This document shows positions 33,894 to 42,746 of a stretch of 64,000 bases of DNA, piece by piece. Each line of letters starts with the position of its first letter. The stretch's first letter is position 1. Source of the DNA: DSYU01 sp964437595 (GTDB lineage: Bacteria > Chloroflexota > Anaerolineae > Anaerolineales > Anaerolineaceae); NCBI GenBank assembly GCA_964437595.1, contig CAYTHO010000017.1, forward strand, positions 1 through 64,000, given 5' to 3'. Position numbers and translations under genes: made by a program. Under the pieces are notes generated by a model that saw only the letters and a program-made list of their open reading frames with translations, was not told the DNA's origin and ran no database searches.

Positions 33894-36536
33894 TTATCCA
33901 AGTCCAAACTGTGTTGGAGATGGCAGCCTGTAACCCGTTGCCGCAATCCACCAGAGGGCATGCATTCCTGGCTCTTGCAGCTCTTCCTGCCCGCTGTAAA
34001 GAATCTCATATACAGCGCGGACTACACCATCGTCTGCCTGCTCGCGCAGATAATATAGTGCCGCAATCTGCTCTTCAATTGAGCCGGATTTCAATACCGA
34101 CAGCAGGACATCCGTGGCAGGCTGCCCGGGTAGAATGCCCATGCCAAACCGGCTGGCAAACGTGAGCAGCCACGGCGATTCAGATGGCTTAGGCAGGCTT
34201 TTGGGCAGCAGCGGCGTGGTCTGCTGGAGCGCCTCTAATGCCTGCCCGGCTGCATTGCGAACAACCCACTGTCCATCCTCAACAGCCATCTTTTCGAGAA
34301 CCTTTTGCACCCAGGGCTCTTTGATTTGCAGCAGACCGTAGACGGCGGCGCGCCGGGTAAGCAGGTCTTCTACCGTTGCGGCCTCTTCCAGCACTTTATG
34401 TCCATCTGGTTCAATTTGCGCCAGCGCTTCGGCGGCTGCCTGGCGAATTTCCTCATCACCGGAGAGGAGAATTTCTACCACTGCGTTTAACGCTGCTTCA
34501 CTGGGAACGGCAGCCAGTGCCAGGCAGGCCGTGTACCGTACGGCGGGCACAGGATCGACCAGCATGCCCAGGATATCATTGATGAGTTGTGGATTGCCCA
34601 ATGCTCCGCAGCCAATCAGGGCCACCTGGCGCACAACCGCGGAGCGGGATACCAGTAGCTGCTTGAACAGTTTGGCGGTAGATGGATCGCGAGAAAGATA
34701 AAAGGCGGCGATTAAGCGCGCGCGCGACCCGAGGGGAAGTGTCTCATTTTGCAGCAGGTTTACCAGCAGGCGCAGGAAGTGCGGGCGCCATTCGGCATTG
34801 GCTGGCGCATCTCTCAGCCAGCGGGCGGCTAAAAGCAAATTACGAAACAGCGGCGCCACAGGATCTTCAATCAGGGCAAAGACCCATTCGGGGTTGTCTG
34901 CGTAAGCTGCGTTATACTGCAGCACGAGCGGATGAATGGGCCATTCCAAATTCTTCGCCACTTGCTTCGCGATACCTGCCGCCTCCTCCGGGGTTGCGTG
35001 CATCCCCGCAAGAAAAGCCAGGAAAACCGGGCTGGCGAAGCGCACCTGTTGGTTCGGAAACTCGACCAATACCCCACCATCAGCCAGTGCGTTGACTATT
35101 TCTTCCCCTCGGCTGACCACCTGACGGCTTCGTTTTGATTTCTTTTTCGGCGCTTTCTCGGCCTCTGCCGCTGCCTGATTTTCACCTGCGGTGGTTGTGG
35201 CTGAACCGTCCTCTGCCTCACTTGGGTTAAGCGGCGCCTCTTCAGGCATTTCCGCATCAAAAACCGGCGCGTCTGTTCCGGTAACTGGCACCGGCTGTTT
35301 TGCGATCTGGTATGAAGTGAGAATTTCCTCCACCTCGGTATATTTCAGGCTGGCGGTTGGTCTCATAATCATCTGATGGGCTAGCTCTTCCAGCGCAGAA
35401 ATGTAAGTTGGCTTGGGAAGGAAGCGAGTCAGGTGTGTATCCAGAACCATCATTGGGTCGCTGCCGCTCAAATCTCCAGCGTAAGCACCCCAAAGCCGCA
35501 GCGTCCATTCTAGGGGAGAAGAATAAGCATACTCACTGGACAGCCAGTTCTCGATAAGCAGTGGATCGATTTCAGGAGGCGGCGCCTGTTTCTTGTTATC
35601 GGCGGCAAGTTGGGTAGTCCATAACGCACCCCATTTCTTCGCCAGGCTCATACGCTGCGCCTGGTTCCAGGCCGCCAGCGCCAGCGGATAAAAATTGGCT
35701 TTTGAAAGGCCATCAATGAAATCAGCCGCGGCAGTGGTGATAATCTGCAGGCGGGCATGCTTTTTTTGCAAAGCAGTAAGGAATTGCATCACTAGCTTAA
35801 GCTGGTCTGGAGCAAGCTCGTCCATCCCATCCAGGAAAAAAACAACGCGCCGGGTTTTATCACGAAAGACCGACTGCAAGTAGCGTGGGATTTGCGGCTG
35901 CATCACAATGCTGGCATTCCCGGAAATTGCCTTGATAAGGTTGAGCAAAGGATCTTTATCTTCAACCAGAGTGGGATCAATCTCCAGCGCGTGGGCGAAA
36001 AGCGGGACGGCGTTGCTGTATTTCCCGGCAGCTGGGTCTTGCCGGGCAACTTGTGATGCCAGGTGTGCCAGAGCCACGGTGCGTCCGCTGCCTGCCTGCC
36101 CAATAATGGCCAGATGCCGCCCGGTCTGAATGGCCTGCAGGGGGGTAATCGTGGGCGCGCCAAGGGCTGCCACTAATTCTGGCCAATCGGGGAGATATGG
36201 TAGATACTGCCCGGCCATGGAAAGCTGTGGGGCAGGGAGCGTGGGGTCTTGCCCGCTCGGCGGCAACAGTAACCTGGGCTGGATCAAGATTTCATCGAGG
36301 GCAAAAATGCGTGACGCGATATGCTGCCGTTGCGCGCGCTGTATCGTTTCGCGGCGCAGATATTCTTCCACTCCCGAGAGGTTCTGCTGGCTGATGGTAT
36401 CGATGTTTTGGCGGATTTGATCGCGCCACTGCGGGAACATGGGCCGGATACGCAGGAATAACCACCAGAGCAGGCTGGCTGCAATAAAACCCAGCCAAAA
36501 GGAGAAGCGATCAACGGCAAATTGAAAATTTGGCAT
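33894..36536 (-). CDS. Membrane-anchored NACHT/STAND-like ATPase with HEAT repeats
   Basis: About 880 residues. An N-terminal membrane anchor (FWLGFIAASLLWWLFLRI) is followed by a P-loop NTPase domain with Walker A AIIGQAGSGRTVALAHLA and Walker B RRVVFFLDGMDELAPD, the DGxDE form typical of NACHT. A Glu/Lys-rich linker follows. The C-terminal third is HEAT-type alpha repeats (VDPVPAVRYTACLALAAV, SGDEEIRQAAAEALAQIE). STAND proteins act as signal-sensing switches, and in bacteria some are anti-phage; no effector domain is visible here. ATG at 36536 lies 2 bp after the zinc-ribbon gene stop. Confidence 0.78.
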   Translation of the reverse strand: MPNFQFAVDRFSFWLGFIAASLLWWLFLRIRPMFPQWRDQIRQNIDTISQQNLSGVEEYLRRETIQRAQRQHIASRIFALDEILIQPRLLLPPSGQDPTLPAPQLSMAGQYLPYLPDWPELVAALGAPTITPLQAIQTGRHLAIIGQAGSGRTVALAHLASQVARQDPAAGKYSNAVPLFAHALEIDPTLVEDKDPLLNLIKAISGNASIVMQPQIPRYLQSVFRDKTRRVVFFLDGMDELAPDQLKLVMQFLTALQKKHARLQIITTAAADFIDGLSKANFYPLALAAWNQAQRMSLAKKWGALWTTQLAADNKKQAPPPEIDPLLIENWLSSEYAYSSPLEWTLRLWGAYAGDLSGSDPMMVLDTHLTRFLPKPTYISALEELAHQMIMRPTASLKYTEVEEILTSYQIAKQPVPVTGTDAPVFDAEMPEEAPLNPSEAEDGSATTTAGENQAAAEAEKAPKKKSKRSRQVVSRGEEIVNALADGGVLVEFPNQQVRFASPVFLAFLAGMHATPEEAAGIAKQVAKNLEWPIHPLVLQYNAAYADNPEWVFALIEDPVAPLFRNLLLAARWLRDAPANAEWRPHFLRLLVNLLQNETLPLGSRARLIAAFYLSRDPSTAKLFKQLLVSRSAVVRQVALIGCGALGNPQLINDILGMLVDPVPAVRYTACLALAAVPSEAALNAVVEILLSGDEEIRQAAAEALAQIEPDGHKVLEEAATVEDLLTRRAAVYGLLQIKEPWVQKVLEKMAVEDGQWVVRNAAGQALEALQQTTPLLPKSLPKPSESPWLLTFASRFGMGILPGQPATDVLLSVLKSGSIEEQIAALYYLREQADDGVVRAVYEILYSGQEELQEPGMHALWWIAATGYRLPSPTQFGLG

Positions 36537-36538
36537 GG

Positions 36539-37240
36539 TCACCCGGTATACAAAATACGACCACAAGAATTGCAGAACACGAGGACCTGTGCGGAGCGGG
36601 CTGCTTGAAGTTCAGATGGGCGGATGGTTGCGCCGCATACAGAACAAGACCCATCCTGAATGGTTGTTACTGCCACGCCGCTCTTACGCTTACGCATTGT
36701 TTCATAAACTCTCAGGTCTTCCTGAGAAACAAGGGCCAGGGTAGGCGCTCGTTCAGCGCGCAGCCTGTCCAGGCTTTGAGTCAACTGCTCCTGCTGGTTG
36801 ATCCATCCAGACGAACTTTCCGCGAAACTGGCCTGGGCCTGATTCAATGCGATTTTTGCAGCTCTTTCCTCCGCCTCTGCATCCTCAAGCGCCATCATCG
36901 CTTCTAGCTGCTGATCTTCCAGCACTGCCAGGTGCTTTTTTAGGGAGGCAATTTCTTTTTGAATATCCTGAAGTTCTTTCGGATTGTGAATCCTACCGCT
37001 GTACAGCGATGCTTCGCTCTGAGCGATCTTCATTTGCTGTTCGTGTACAGAAAATTCAAGCTCTTTCAGCGTTTGGCTGCGTTGGTGCACGTTCTTCTCG
37101 GCGCCATCCAATGCATGCGTCGCACGGCGGATTGCTTCGTCGCCCGATAGTAACCGGTTGAGCTCAGCTAAACTCGCTTCAATCTGGTCAATTTTGATAT
37201 CGAATTGCTGGAGGCGGTACAGGTGGAATGCCTGATTCAT
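36539..37240 (-). CDS. Coiled-coil C4-type zinc-ribbon protein (CT398-like)
   Basis: 233 residues. A long coiled coil from MNQAFHLYRLQQFDIKIDQI through about residue 180 leads to a C-terminal zinc ribbon with CSVCGATIRP and FCNSCGRILY. This matches the CT398/YbgI-associated family of putative nucleic-acid-binding zinc-ribbon proteins, often beside yqfO/nif3 genes. The start at 37240 begins the family's conserved helix. It is cotranscribed with the ATPase, which starts 2 bp after its stop. Confidence 0.85.
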   Translation of the reverse strand: MNQAFHLYRLQQFDIKIDQIEASLAELNRLLSGDEAIRRATHALDGAEKNVHQRSQTLKELEFSVHEQQMKIAQSEASLYSGRIHNPKELQDIQKEIASLKKHLAVLEDQQLEAMMALEDAEAEERAAKIALNQAQASFAESSSGWINQQEQLTQSLDRLRAERAPTLALVSQEDLRVYETMRKRKSGVAVTTIQDGSCSVCGATIRPSELQAARSAQVLVFCNSCGRILYTG

Positions 37241-37401
37241 AGTTGTGATTATAGAGGCGGATGCAATCCAAGGCAAGTGATTTTTGCTCTCAGAGAAAAA
37301 TTGTAAGATGCTCGTAAGTATGGCGGAATGTTTTAATTGCCCGGGAGTTGGATTTCTAGTATACTCTTTACCATACAATCCTCTTCTTTGAACAATCTGC
37401 T

Positions 37402-38937
37402 ATGAAGAAAAGACCAAACCTGAATGTCTCTCTGGTAGTAGTTTTCCTGGCAATCCTCTTGCCATTTGCTCTAGCCGTACTATTTAGCGGAGATGAACAT
37501 GTATTTATTGGATTTCTCGTTAACCCAAAGGATAGCGTAACTTACCTGGCGAAGATGTATCAGGGTTGGGAAGGAACCTGGCGTTTCCATTTGCCATACA
37601 CAGCCGAGCCCGGCAGTGGAGCTTTCTTATTTTTGTTTTATCTCTTCCTTGGACATCTGGCACGCTGGCTGGGTTTGCCGTTAATTATTATGTTTCACCT
37701 GGCCCGATTGATGGGCGCCGGCCTTTTATTGTTTATGCTATTCCGGTTTTACAAACTGGTCTTTTCAGACAATCCGGAGCTGTTTCGCACGGCTTTCTGG
37801 CTCACGGTAGTCGGTTCGGGCATGGGGTGGCTCATCCTGGCACTTGGCCCACTTCCAACTGATTTCTGGGTTGCTGAAGCCTACCCGTTTTTATCTATGT
37901 TCACCAATCCCCATTTCCCGGTCGGCCTGGCATTGATGATTTATTCATTTATATTGTTGCTAGATGACTCCGCAAGCTTTAGGACAGGGAAACTCCTTCT
38001 CATAGGCTTGTTGATGGCCGGGATTATGCCGTTTGGATTGGTCATCACTTTATTGGTCAGCATTGTGCATACGGTTTGGATGTGGCTTGAAACACGCCGC
38101 ATGAATTGGCTGCCTGTAGTATGCCTGGGTATGTTAGGTGGCCCTTATCTGCTTTATCAATACTGGGTCTCGCAAGTTGATCCAGTATTGGCGATTTGGA
38201 ATCAGCAAAACTTGACCCCCTCGCCGCCCGTTTGGGATTTTTTATTAGCTTTTACACCACCCCTCATTCTGGCGCCTTTTGGAATATATGCATCGATCAA
38301 GCAGCAAATTAGCCCGCCGCAAAAAATAATAATCGCCTGGCTGGTTTCTGGCCTTCTGTTGGTCTACTTCCCCTTCTCGCTTCAGCGGCGTTTTATGATC
38401 GGCTATTATATCCCAGCGGCGGCGCTTGCGGTTTTTGGAGTGAGTTACCTTCGCCAGAAATATGGCCAGCGGGTCCGCGCGCTTGTCCCTTTAACCTTCG
38501 GACTCGCGGTTCCGACTAACGTGTTGTTAATCCTTATCGGGCTAGGAGGGGCGCTGGGCCATGCTTCCCAGCTTTACCTTACTCGGGACGAAGCCAGCGC
38601 ACTCGAATTCATCAAGAATAATACCCCTGCGAAATCGCTGGTACTGGCCTCTCCAGATATGGGTGGGTTGATCCCTGGCTTCACCGGGCGGCGGGTGATT
38701 TATGGTCATCCTTTTGAAACCGCCCATGCAGCAGAAGAAGAACAGCGTGTGATCGATTTTTATCGTCAAACAACCCTGGTGACTGCCTCCACGCCTTTAA
38801 TTGAGGGTCGTAAGGTGGATTATGTTCTGTACGGTCCTCGCGAGCGAATCGCAGGGGGCTCGCTAGATTTATCCGCCTTATCCCTGGTGTTTGAGGCGGG
38901 CGATGTTCAATTATATGCGGTTCACGGAGTGCCATGA
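37402..38937 (+). CDS. GT-C-like multi-pass membrane protein (type A of a duplicated pair)
   Basis: 511 residues with about 11 membrane helices. After the first helix comes an extracytoplasmic loop with acidic residues, DSVTYLAKMYQGWEGTWRFH, like the aspartate-bearing first loop of GT-C glycosyltransferases. The third gene of this run (41116-42741) has the parallel DGNSYIAKMLRGAEGEWLFR, so the two are paralogues. A C-terminal soluble segment follows the last helix. It probably transfers sugars from a polyprenyl carrier, but the acceptor is unknown. It overlaps the next gene by 4 bp. Confidence 0.65.
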   Translation: MKKRPNLNVSLVVVFLAILLPFALAVLFSGDEHVFIGFLVNPKDSVTYLAKMYQGWEGTWRFHLPYTAEPGSGAFLFLFYLFLGHLARWLGLPLIIMFHLARLMGAGLLLFMLFRFYKLVFSDNPELFRTAFWLTVVGSGMGWLILALGPLPTDFWVAEAYPFLSMFTNPHFPVGLALMIYSFILLLDDSASFRTGKLLLIGLLMAGIMPFGLVITLLVSIVHTVWMWLETRRMNWLPVVCLGMLGGPYLLYQYWVSQVDPVLAIWNQQNLTPSPPVWDFLLAFTPPLILAPFGIYASIKQQISPPQKIIIAWLVSGLLLVYFPFSLQRRFMIGYYIPAAALAVFGVSYLRQKYGQRVRALVPLTFGLAVPTNVLLILIGLGGALGHASQLYLTRDEASALEFIKNNTPAKSLVLASPDMGGLIPGFTGRRVIYGHPFETAHAAEEEQRVIDFYRQTTLVTASTPLIEGRKVDYVLYGPRERIAGGSLDLSALSLVFEAGDVQLYAVHGVP

Positions 38938-41114
38938 TGCGGCTGGCAGTTCGATCAGCGCTTTTTTTACTGCCGCTCATGATCCTGCTGCCGCACCTGG
39001 GCGATTTTCCCTTTCAGCCCGGAGCAGTATTTTCGGATCTGGTTGTCAGTCATTATCCAAATATGGTGTTTTTGCAGCACGCGCTGTTCGATTGGGGAAC
39101 CATCCCATTATGGTCCTCAACGATTTTGAGCGGGTATCCTTTCGCTGCTAACCCGCTTTCTGGCTTGTTTTATCTTCCAGGATGGCTGGCGCTGCCGTTT
39201 GCGCAGCCCTTGGGTATTAATCTTGTGGTACTGCTGCACCTGATTTGGGGCGGGGTGGGTATGTATGTCCTGCTGCGTAGCGAGGGGCTTTCCGAGCGAG
39301 CCGCGCTGCTGGGTGGTTTGGTTTTTGAAGCTCTGCCAAAGGTTTACAGCCACCTGGGCATTGGTCATATAACCTTGTTATACGCGGTTTCCTGGACACC
39401 CTGGCTGTTATTTGCAGAACGCCGCGCGCTGGCAGGCTCCCGGAATGGCTGGCTGTTGCCCGGTGTTGTATTAGGCATGCTAGCGCTGGCGGATGTGCGC
39501 TGGGCAGCGTATGCGGGATTATTATGGCTGTCATACAGCCTGGTTCAATGGATCGTATCGGCGCGGCTGGCGGGGATGTCGGCCTTAAAATGGGATTATC
39601 TGGTGGTATGGCTGAAAAAATGGCTGCTTCCACGTCTGATAAATTCTCTTGTTGCGCTGCTGATTGCCGCGCCGCTGCTGCTGCCGCTGGTGCAGTACAC
39701 GCGGTTGTCCACCCGCAGCCAGCTTACTTCGCAGGAAAGCTTTACCCTATCTATGCCGCCTTCGCAGTTGTTCGGCCTGGCATACCCCAATATGGGAGGG
39801 GCCGCTGAGTGGATGCTGTATCCCGGTGCGGTTGTTCTGGGGCTGGCGATCTACGTACTCAGCCGTCCTTCTGCCCGGCACCGGGGCGGTTTCTGGCTGA
39901 TCCTGATTGCCGTGACCTTGATATATTCTATGGGTTCATATATCTCTCCCCTGGAGTGGCTGGCTTACCTGCCAGGAATGGATTTGCTGCGCGTTCCGCC
40001 GCGTGTGTTATTTCTTACGGGTATCGCTTTTTCGGTGATTGGTGCGCTGGGTTTCGAAGACCTTGTGAAGTATTACCAGGAGCCATCGCATCGCGATCGC
40101 TCAAACCTGGTGCTTTTTACCTGCATGGCATTTATCGTCATTTTTGCGGCGGCTTCCTGGGTTTTCATCGGCCAGCCCCTGGTTCGTATTAAGTTCACCT
40201 GGGGCGCGTTCTTTTTCTTTGCTGGTGCGATGATCATCTTCTGGATTCGCGCGCGGCGCTTCTCGCCCGGCGTTGGCTTCGTGCTGCTGGCGGCTATTGG
40301 GCTGGTGGATATCATCGGGGTAAACGGTTTGTCGCTGGCGTTCCGGTCTGCGGAGACCATTTTTTCAGGCAGCAGCCAATTAGCGCAGTTCATCCGCCAA
40401 CGCGAAACATCTTCACCCTCCCGAATTTACTCCCCTTCGTATAGCCTTCCGCAGCATGTGGCGGCAGAGAACCGGCTAGAATTGGCTGATGGCGTTGATC
40501 CCCTCCAATTGGAGGCGTATGTGAATTTCATGGAATCGGCTACTGGTGTTCCATCCATAGGGTACAGCGTGACGCTGCCGCCTTTTGCAAATGCGAATCC
40601 GGCCTTGGATAATCTAAATTATGTACCAGACGCGGAAATGCTAGGCTTATTGAATGTGAAATACGTGGTTGCTGAATTCCCACTCGCTGCGGAAGGTCTG
40701 GTTTTACTCCCCCCCCGATTTGGCCAAACCTACATCTATGAAAACCTTGCGGTTCTACCACGGGCCTGGGTGCAGGCGGTCAATGCGCCCCCTGGAAAGG
40801 AAATCCAGGCAGTACCTCAGCTGCTGATGATGAAGCCAAACCACATCCTGCTTGATGCAGAAGGGCCCGGGCTGCTGGTGCTTTCCGAGCTGGTATACCC
40901 TGGCTGGCTGGCGACCATCGATGGGCAGCCAGCGGTAGTTGAAACGGTGGGCGGTCTTTTACGCGGAGTGCGCCTTCCATCCGGAAATCACACTGTTCAG
41001 TTCGTTTTCCGCCCCTCGGCGGTGTATATTGGGCTGGGCTTATCCGCGTTGACCTGGATCGCGCTTTTGATCGCATGGTTGTACCGCGGCGTAGCTCGCC
41101 GGAGAGATGCCTGA
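38934..41114 (+). CDS. YfhO-like multi-pass membrane protein (type B)
   Basis: 726 residues with about 12 helices and a C-terminal extracytoplasmic domain of about 200 residues. The first loop contains WSSTILSGYPFAANPLSGLF, a motif of YfhO proteins, and the end has YPGWLATIDGQPA, also typical. YfhO is needed for glycosylation of lipoteichoic acid in Firmicutes; the substrate here is unknown. The start overlaps the previous stop (ATGA). It is paralogous to 42747-45125. Confidence 0.75.
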   Translation: MMRLAVRSALFLLPLMILLPHLGDFPFQPGAVFSDLVVSHYPNMVFLQHALFDWGTIPLWSSTILSGYPFAANPLSGLFYLPGWLALPFAQPLGINLVVLLHLIWGGVGMYVLLRSEGLSERAALLGGLVFEALPKVYSHLGIGHITLLYAVSWTPWLLFAERRALAGSRNGWLLPGVVLGMLALADVRWAAYAGLLWLSYSLVQWIVSARLAGMSALKWDYLVVWLKKWLLPRLINSLVALLIAAPLLLPLVQYTRLSTRSQLTSQESFTLSMPPSQLFGLAYPNMGGAAEWMLYPGAVVLGLAIYVLSRPSARHRGGFWLILIAVTLIYSMGSYISPLEWLAYLPGMDLLRVPPRVLFLTGIAFSVIGALGFEDLVKYYQEPSHRDRSNLVLFTCMAFIVIFAAASWVFIGQPLVRIKFTWGAFFFFAGAMIIFWIRARRFSPGVGFVLLAAIGLVDIIGVNGLSLAFRSAETIFSGSSQLAQFIRQRETSSPSRIYSPSYSLPQHVAAENRLELADGVDPLQLEAYVNFMESATGVPSIGYSVTLPPFANANPALDNLNYVPDAEMLGLLNVKYVVAEFPLAAEGLVLLPPRFGQTYIYENLAVLPRAWVQAVNAPPGKEIQAVPQLLMMKPNHILLDAEGPGLLVLSELVYPGWLATIDGQPAVVETVGGLLRGVRLPSGNHTVQFVFRPSAVYIGLGLSALTWIALLIAWLYRGVARRRDA

Positions 41115-41115
41115 T

Positions 41116-42741
41116 ATGATCAACCCGGGCGAGCGGAGATGGCTGTTAGGTTTTCTGGTGATGGTAATCATCATCACTACCCTGCCATACCTGATCGGCT
41201 ATTCCCGCCAGGGTGAGGATTGGCGCTTCACGGGGATGCTGTTTGGCGTCGAAGATGGAAATTCTTATATCGCAAAAATGCTGCGCGGAGCCGAGGGGGA
41301 ATGGCTGTTCCGCACGCCTTATTCGCCCTATCCGCAGAGGGGGGCTTTCGTTCAATTTTCTTTCACTCTCCTGGGAAAATTCACTGCCGAACCCGGTCAG
41401 CACGAGCAGCTTGTGGGGCTTTACCATCTGTTTCGCATTGCATCCGTATTTTTGTATGGATGGGCCGCGTACCAGTTCATTGCTGTGTTTCTGAGCGATA
41501 TTCGCTGGCGCCGCCTTGGCACAGCTTTGGCGATGCTGGGGGGTGGGTTAGGCTGGCTGCATGTGGTTGGTTTGTCTGGCTTGTGGAATGAGGGCACACC
41601 CCTGGAGTTTTACTCGCCAGAAACCTTCGGGTTTTTAATGGTATATGGTTTGCCGCACCTGGCCTGTGCCAGGGCATTTCTGTTGTGGGGGCTGAGGGAC
41701 TATCTATGTGCCGATAAGCCACTCCTCGAATGGAAATCGGTGCTGCGCACGATCTTCCTATGGCTCGGATTAGGGATTATGCAGCCGCTGACGGTGGTGG
41801 TTGGTTGGGCTGTGATTGGCGTGCATATCATCACCAGCGGCCTGTGGCAGTTGTGGCGAGGCCGGCCGGGAAATTTGGTGGATTGGGTGGGGTGGCGCCG
41901 GAACTTACTGCGCGCACTGCGGGTTGGGCTGCTATCCGCGCCAATAGTGATTTATACGTTCGTTGTTTTTCAAATGGATCCGTTTCTGAATGCCTGGCAG
42001 AGCCAAAACAGGATTCTGTCTCCGGTGATCTGGCATTATCTGTTAGCCTATGGCCTGTTTTTACCCGTTGCTGTACTGGGGGCAAGAGCCCTGCTGCGTG
42101 AAATGGGTGGAAACGGCTGGCTGCTAATCGGTTGGGTGGCTATCTTCCCACTCTTGGCTTATGCTCCGTATCCCCTGCAGCGGCGTCTGCCAGAAGGGGT
42201 ATGGGTTGCGTTGATTATCCTGGTTTTAAAATATATAGAGATGGGCAGTATTTCAATCCAAAAGTGGGCGCGAGTTTGGGCTGCTCCTTCTTTTTTCCCT
42301 ACCTTCATTTTGCTGGCTGGTGGAATTATGGCTGCCTGGCTACCACATCCACCGGCATTCGTCCCGGTGGATGCAGTACAGGCATTTCAATTCCTTCGCC
42401 AATATGAGGCGAAGGTCGATAAGGGAGGGTCGGCTGTGGTGCTGGCCTCGTTTGAATTATCGAACGCCTTACCGGCCTGGGCGCCAACCTTTATGGTTAC
42501 GGGGCATGGGCCGGAAGGGGTGAACGGTAAAGAACTGAAACAAAATGTACGCTGCTTCTATGATGAAGCCTGCTCGAACCTGGATCGCGAGGCATGGCTT
42601 AATGAGTTGGACGTTCATTATGTATTCTGGGGGCCCGACGAGCGGAAATTAGGACATTGGGACCCGCGCGGGGCAAATTATTTAGACGAAATATATCAAC
42701 AGGGCGAATATGCCATTTTTGCGGTAAAGGAGGAAAAATAA
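41116..42741 (+). CDS. GT-C-like multi-pass membrane protein (type A, second copy)
   Basis: 541 residues with about 11 helices and the loop DGNSYIAKMLRGAEGEWLFR aligned with the first gene of the cluster. The proteins share the layout but have clearly diverged, so the duplication is not recent. The ATG at 41116 is preferred over 41107 because GGAGAG lies 9 bp before it and none fits the earlier codon. It follows the 38934 gene directly. Confidence 0.65.
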   Translation: MINPGERRWLLGFLVMVIIITTLPYLIGYSRQGEDWRFTGMLFGVEDGNSYIAKMLRGAEGEWLFRTPYSPYPQRGAFVQFSFTLLGKFTAEPGQHEQLVGLYHLFRIASVFLYGWAAYQFIAVFLSDIRWRRLGTALAMLGGGLGWLHVVGLSGLWNEGTPLEFYSPETFGFLMVYGLPHLACARAFLLWGLRDYLCADKPLLEWKSVLRTIFLWLGLGIMQPLTVVVGWAVIGVHIITSGLWQLWRGRPGNLVDWVGWRRNLLRALRVGLLSAPIVIYTFVVFQMDPFLNAWQSQNRILSPVIWHYLLAYGLFLPVAVLGARALLREMGGNGWLLIGWVAIFPLLAYAPYPLQRRLPEGVWVALIILVLKYIEMGSISIQKWARVWAAPSFFPTFILLAGGIMAAWLPHPPAFVPVDAVQAFQFLRQYEAKVDKGGSAVVLASFELSNALPAWAPTFMVTGHGPEGVNGKELKQNVRCFYDEACSNLDREAWLNELDVHYVFWGPDERKLGHWDPRGANYLDEIYQQGEYAIFAVKEEK

Positions 42742-42746
42742 ACAGC

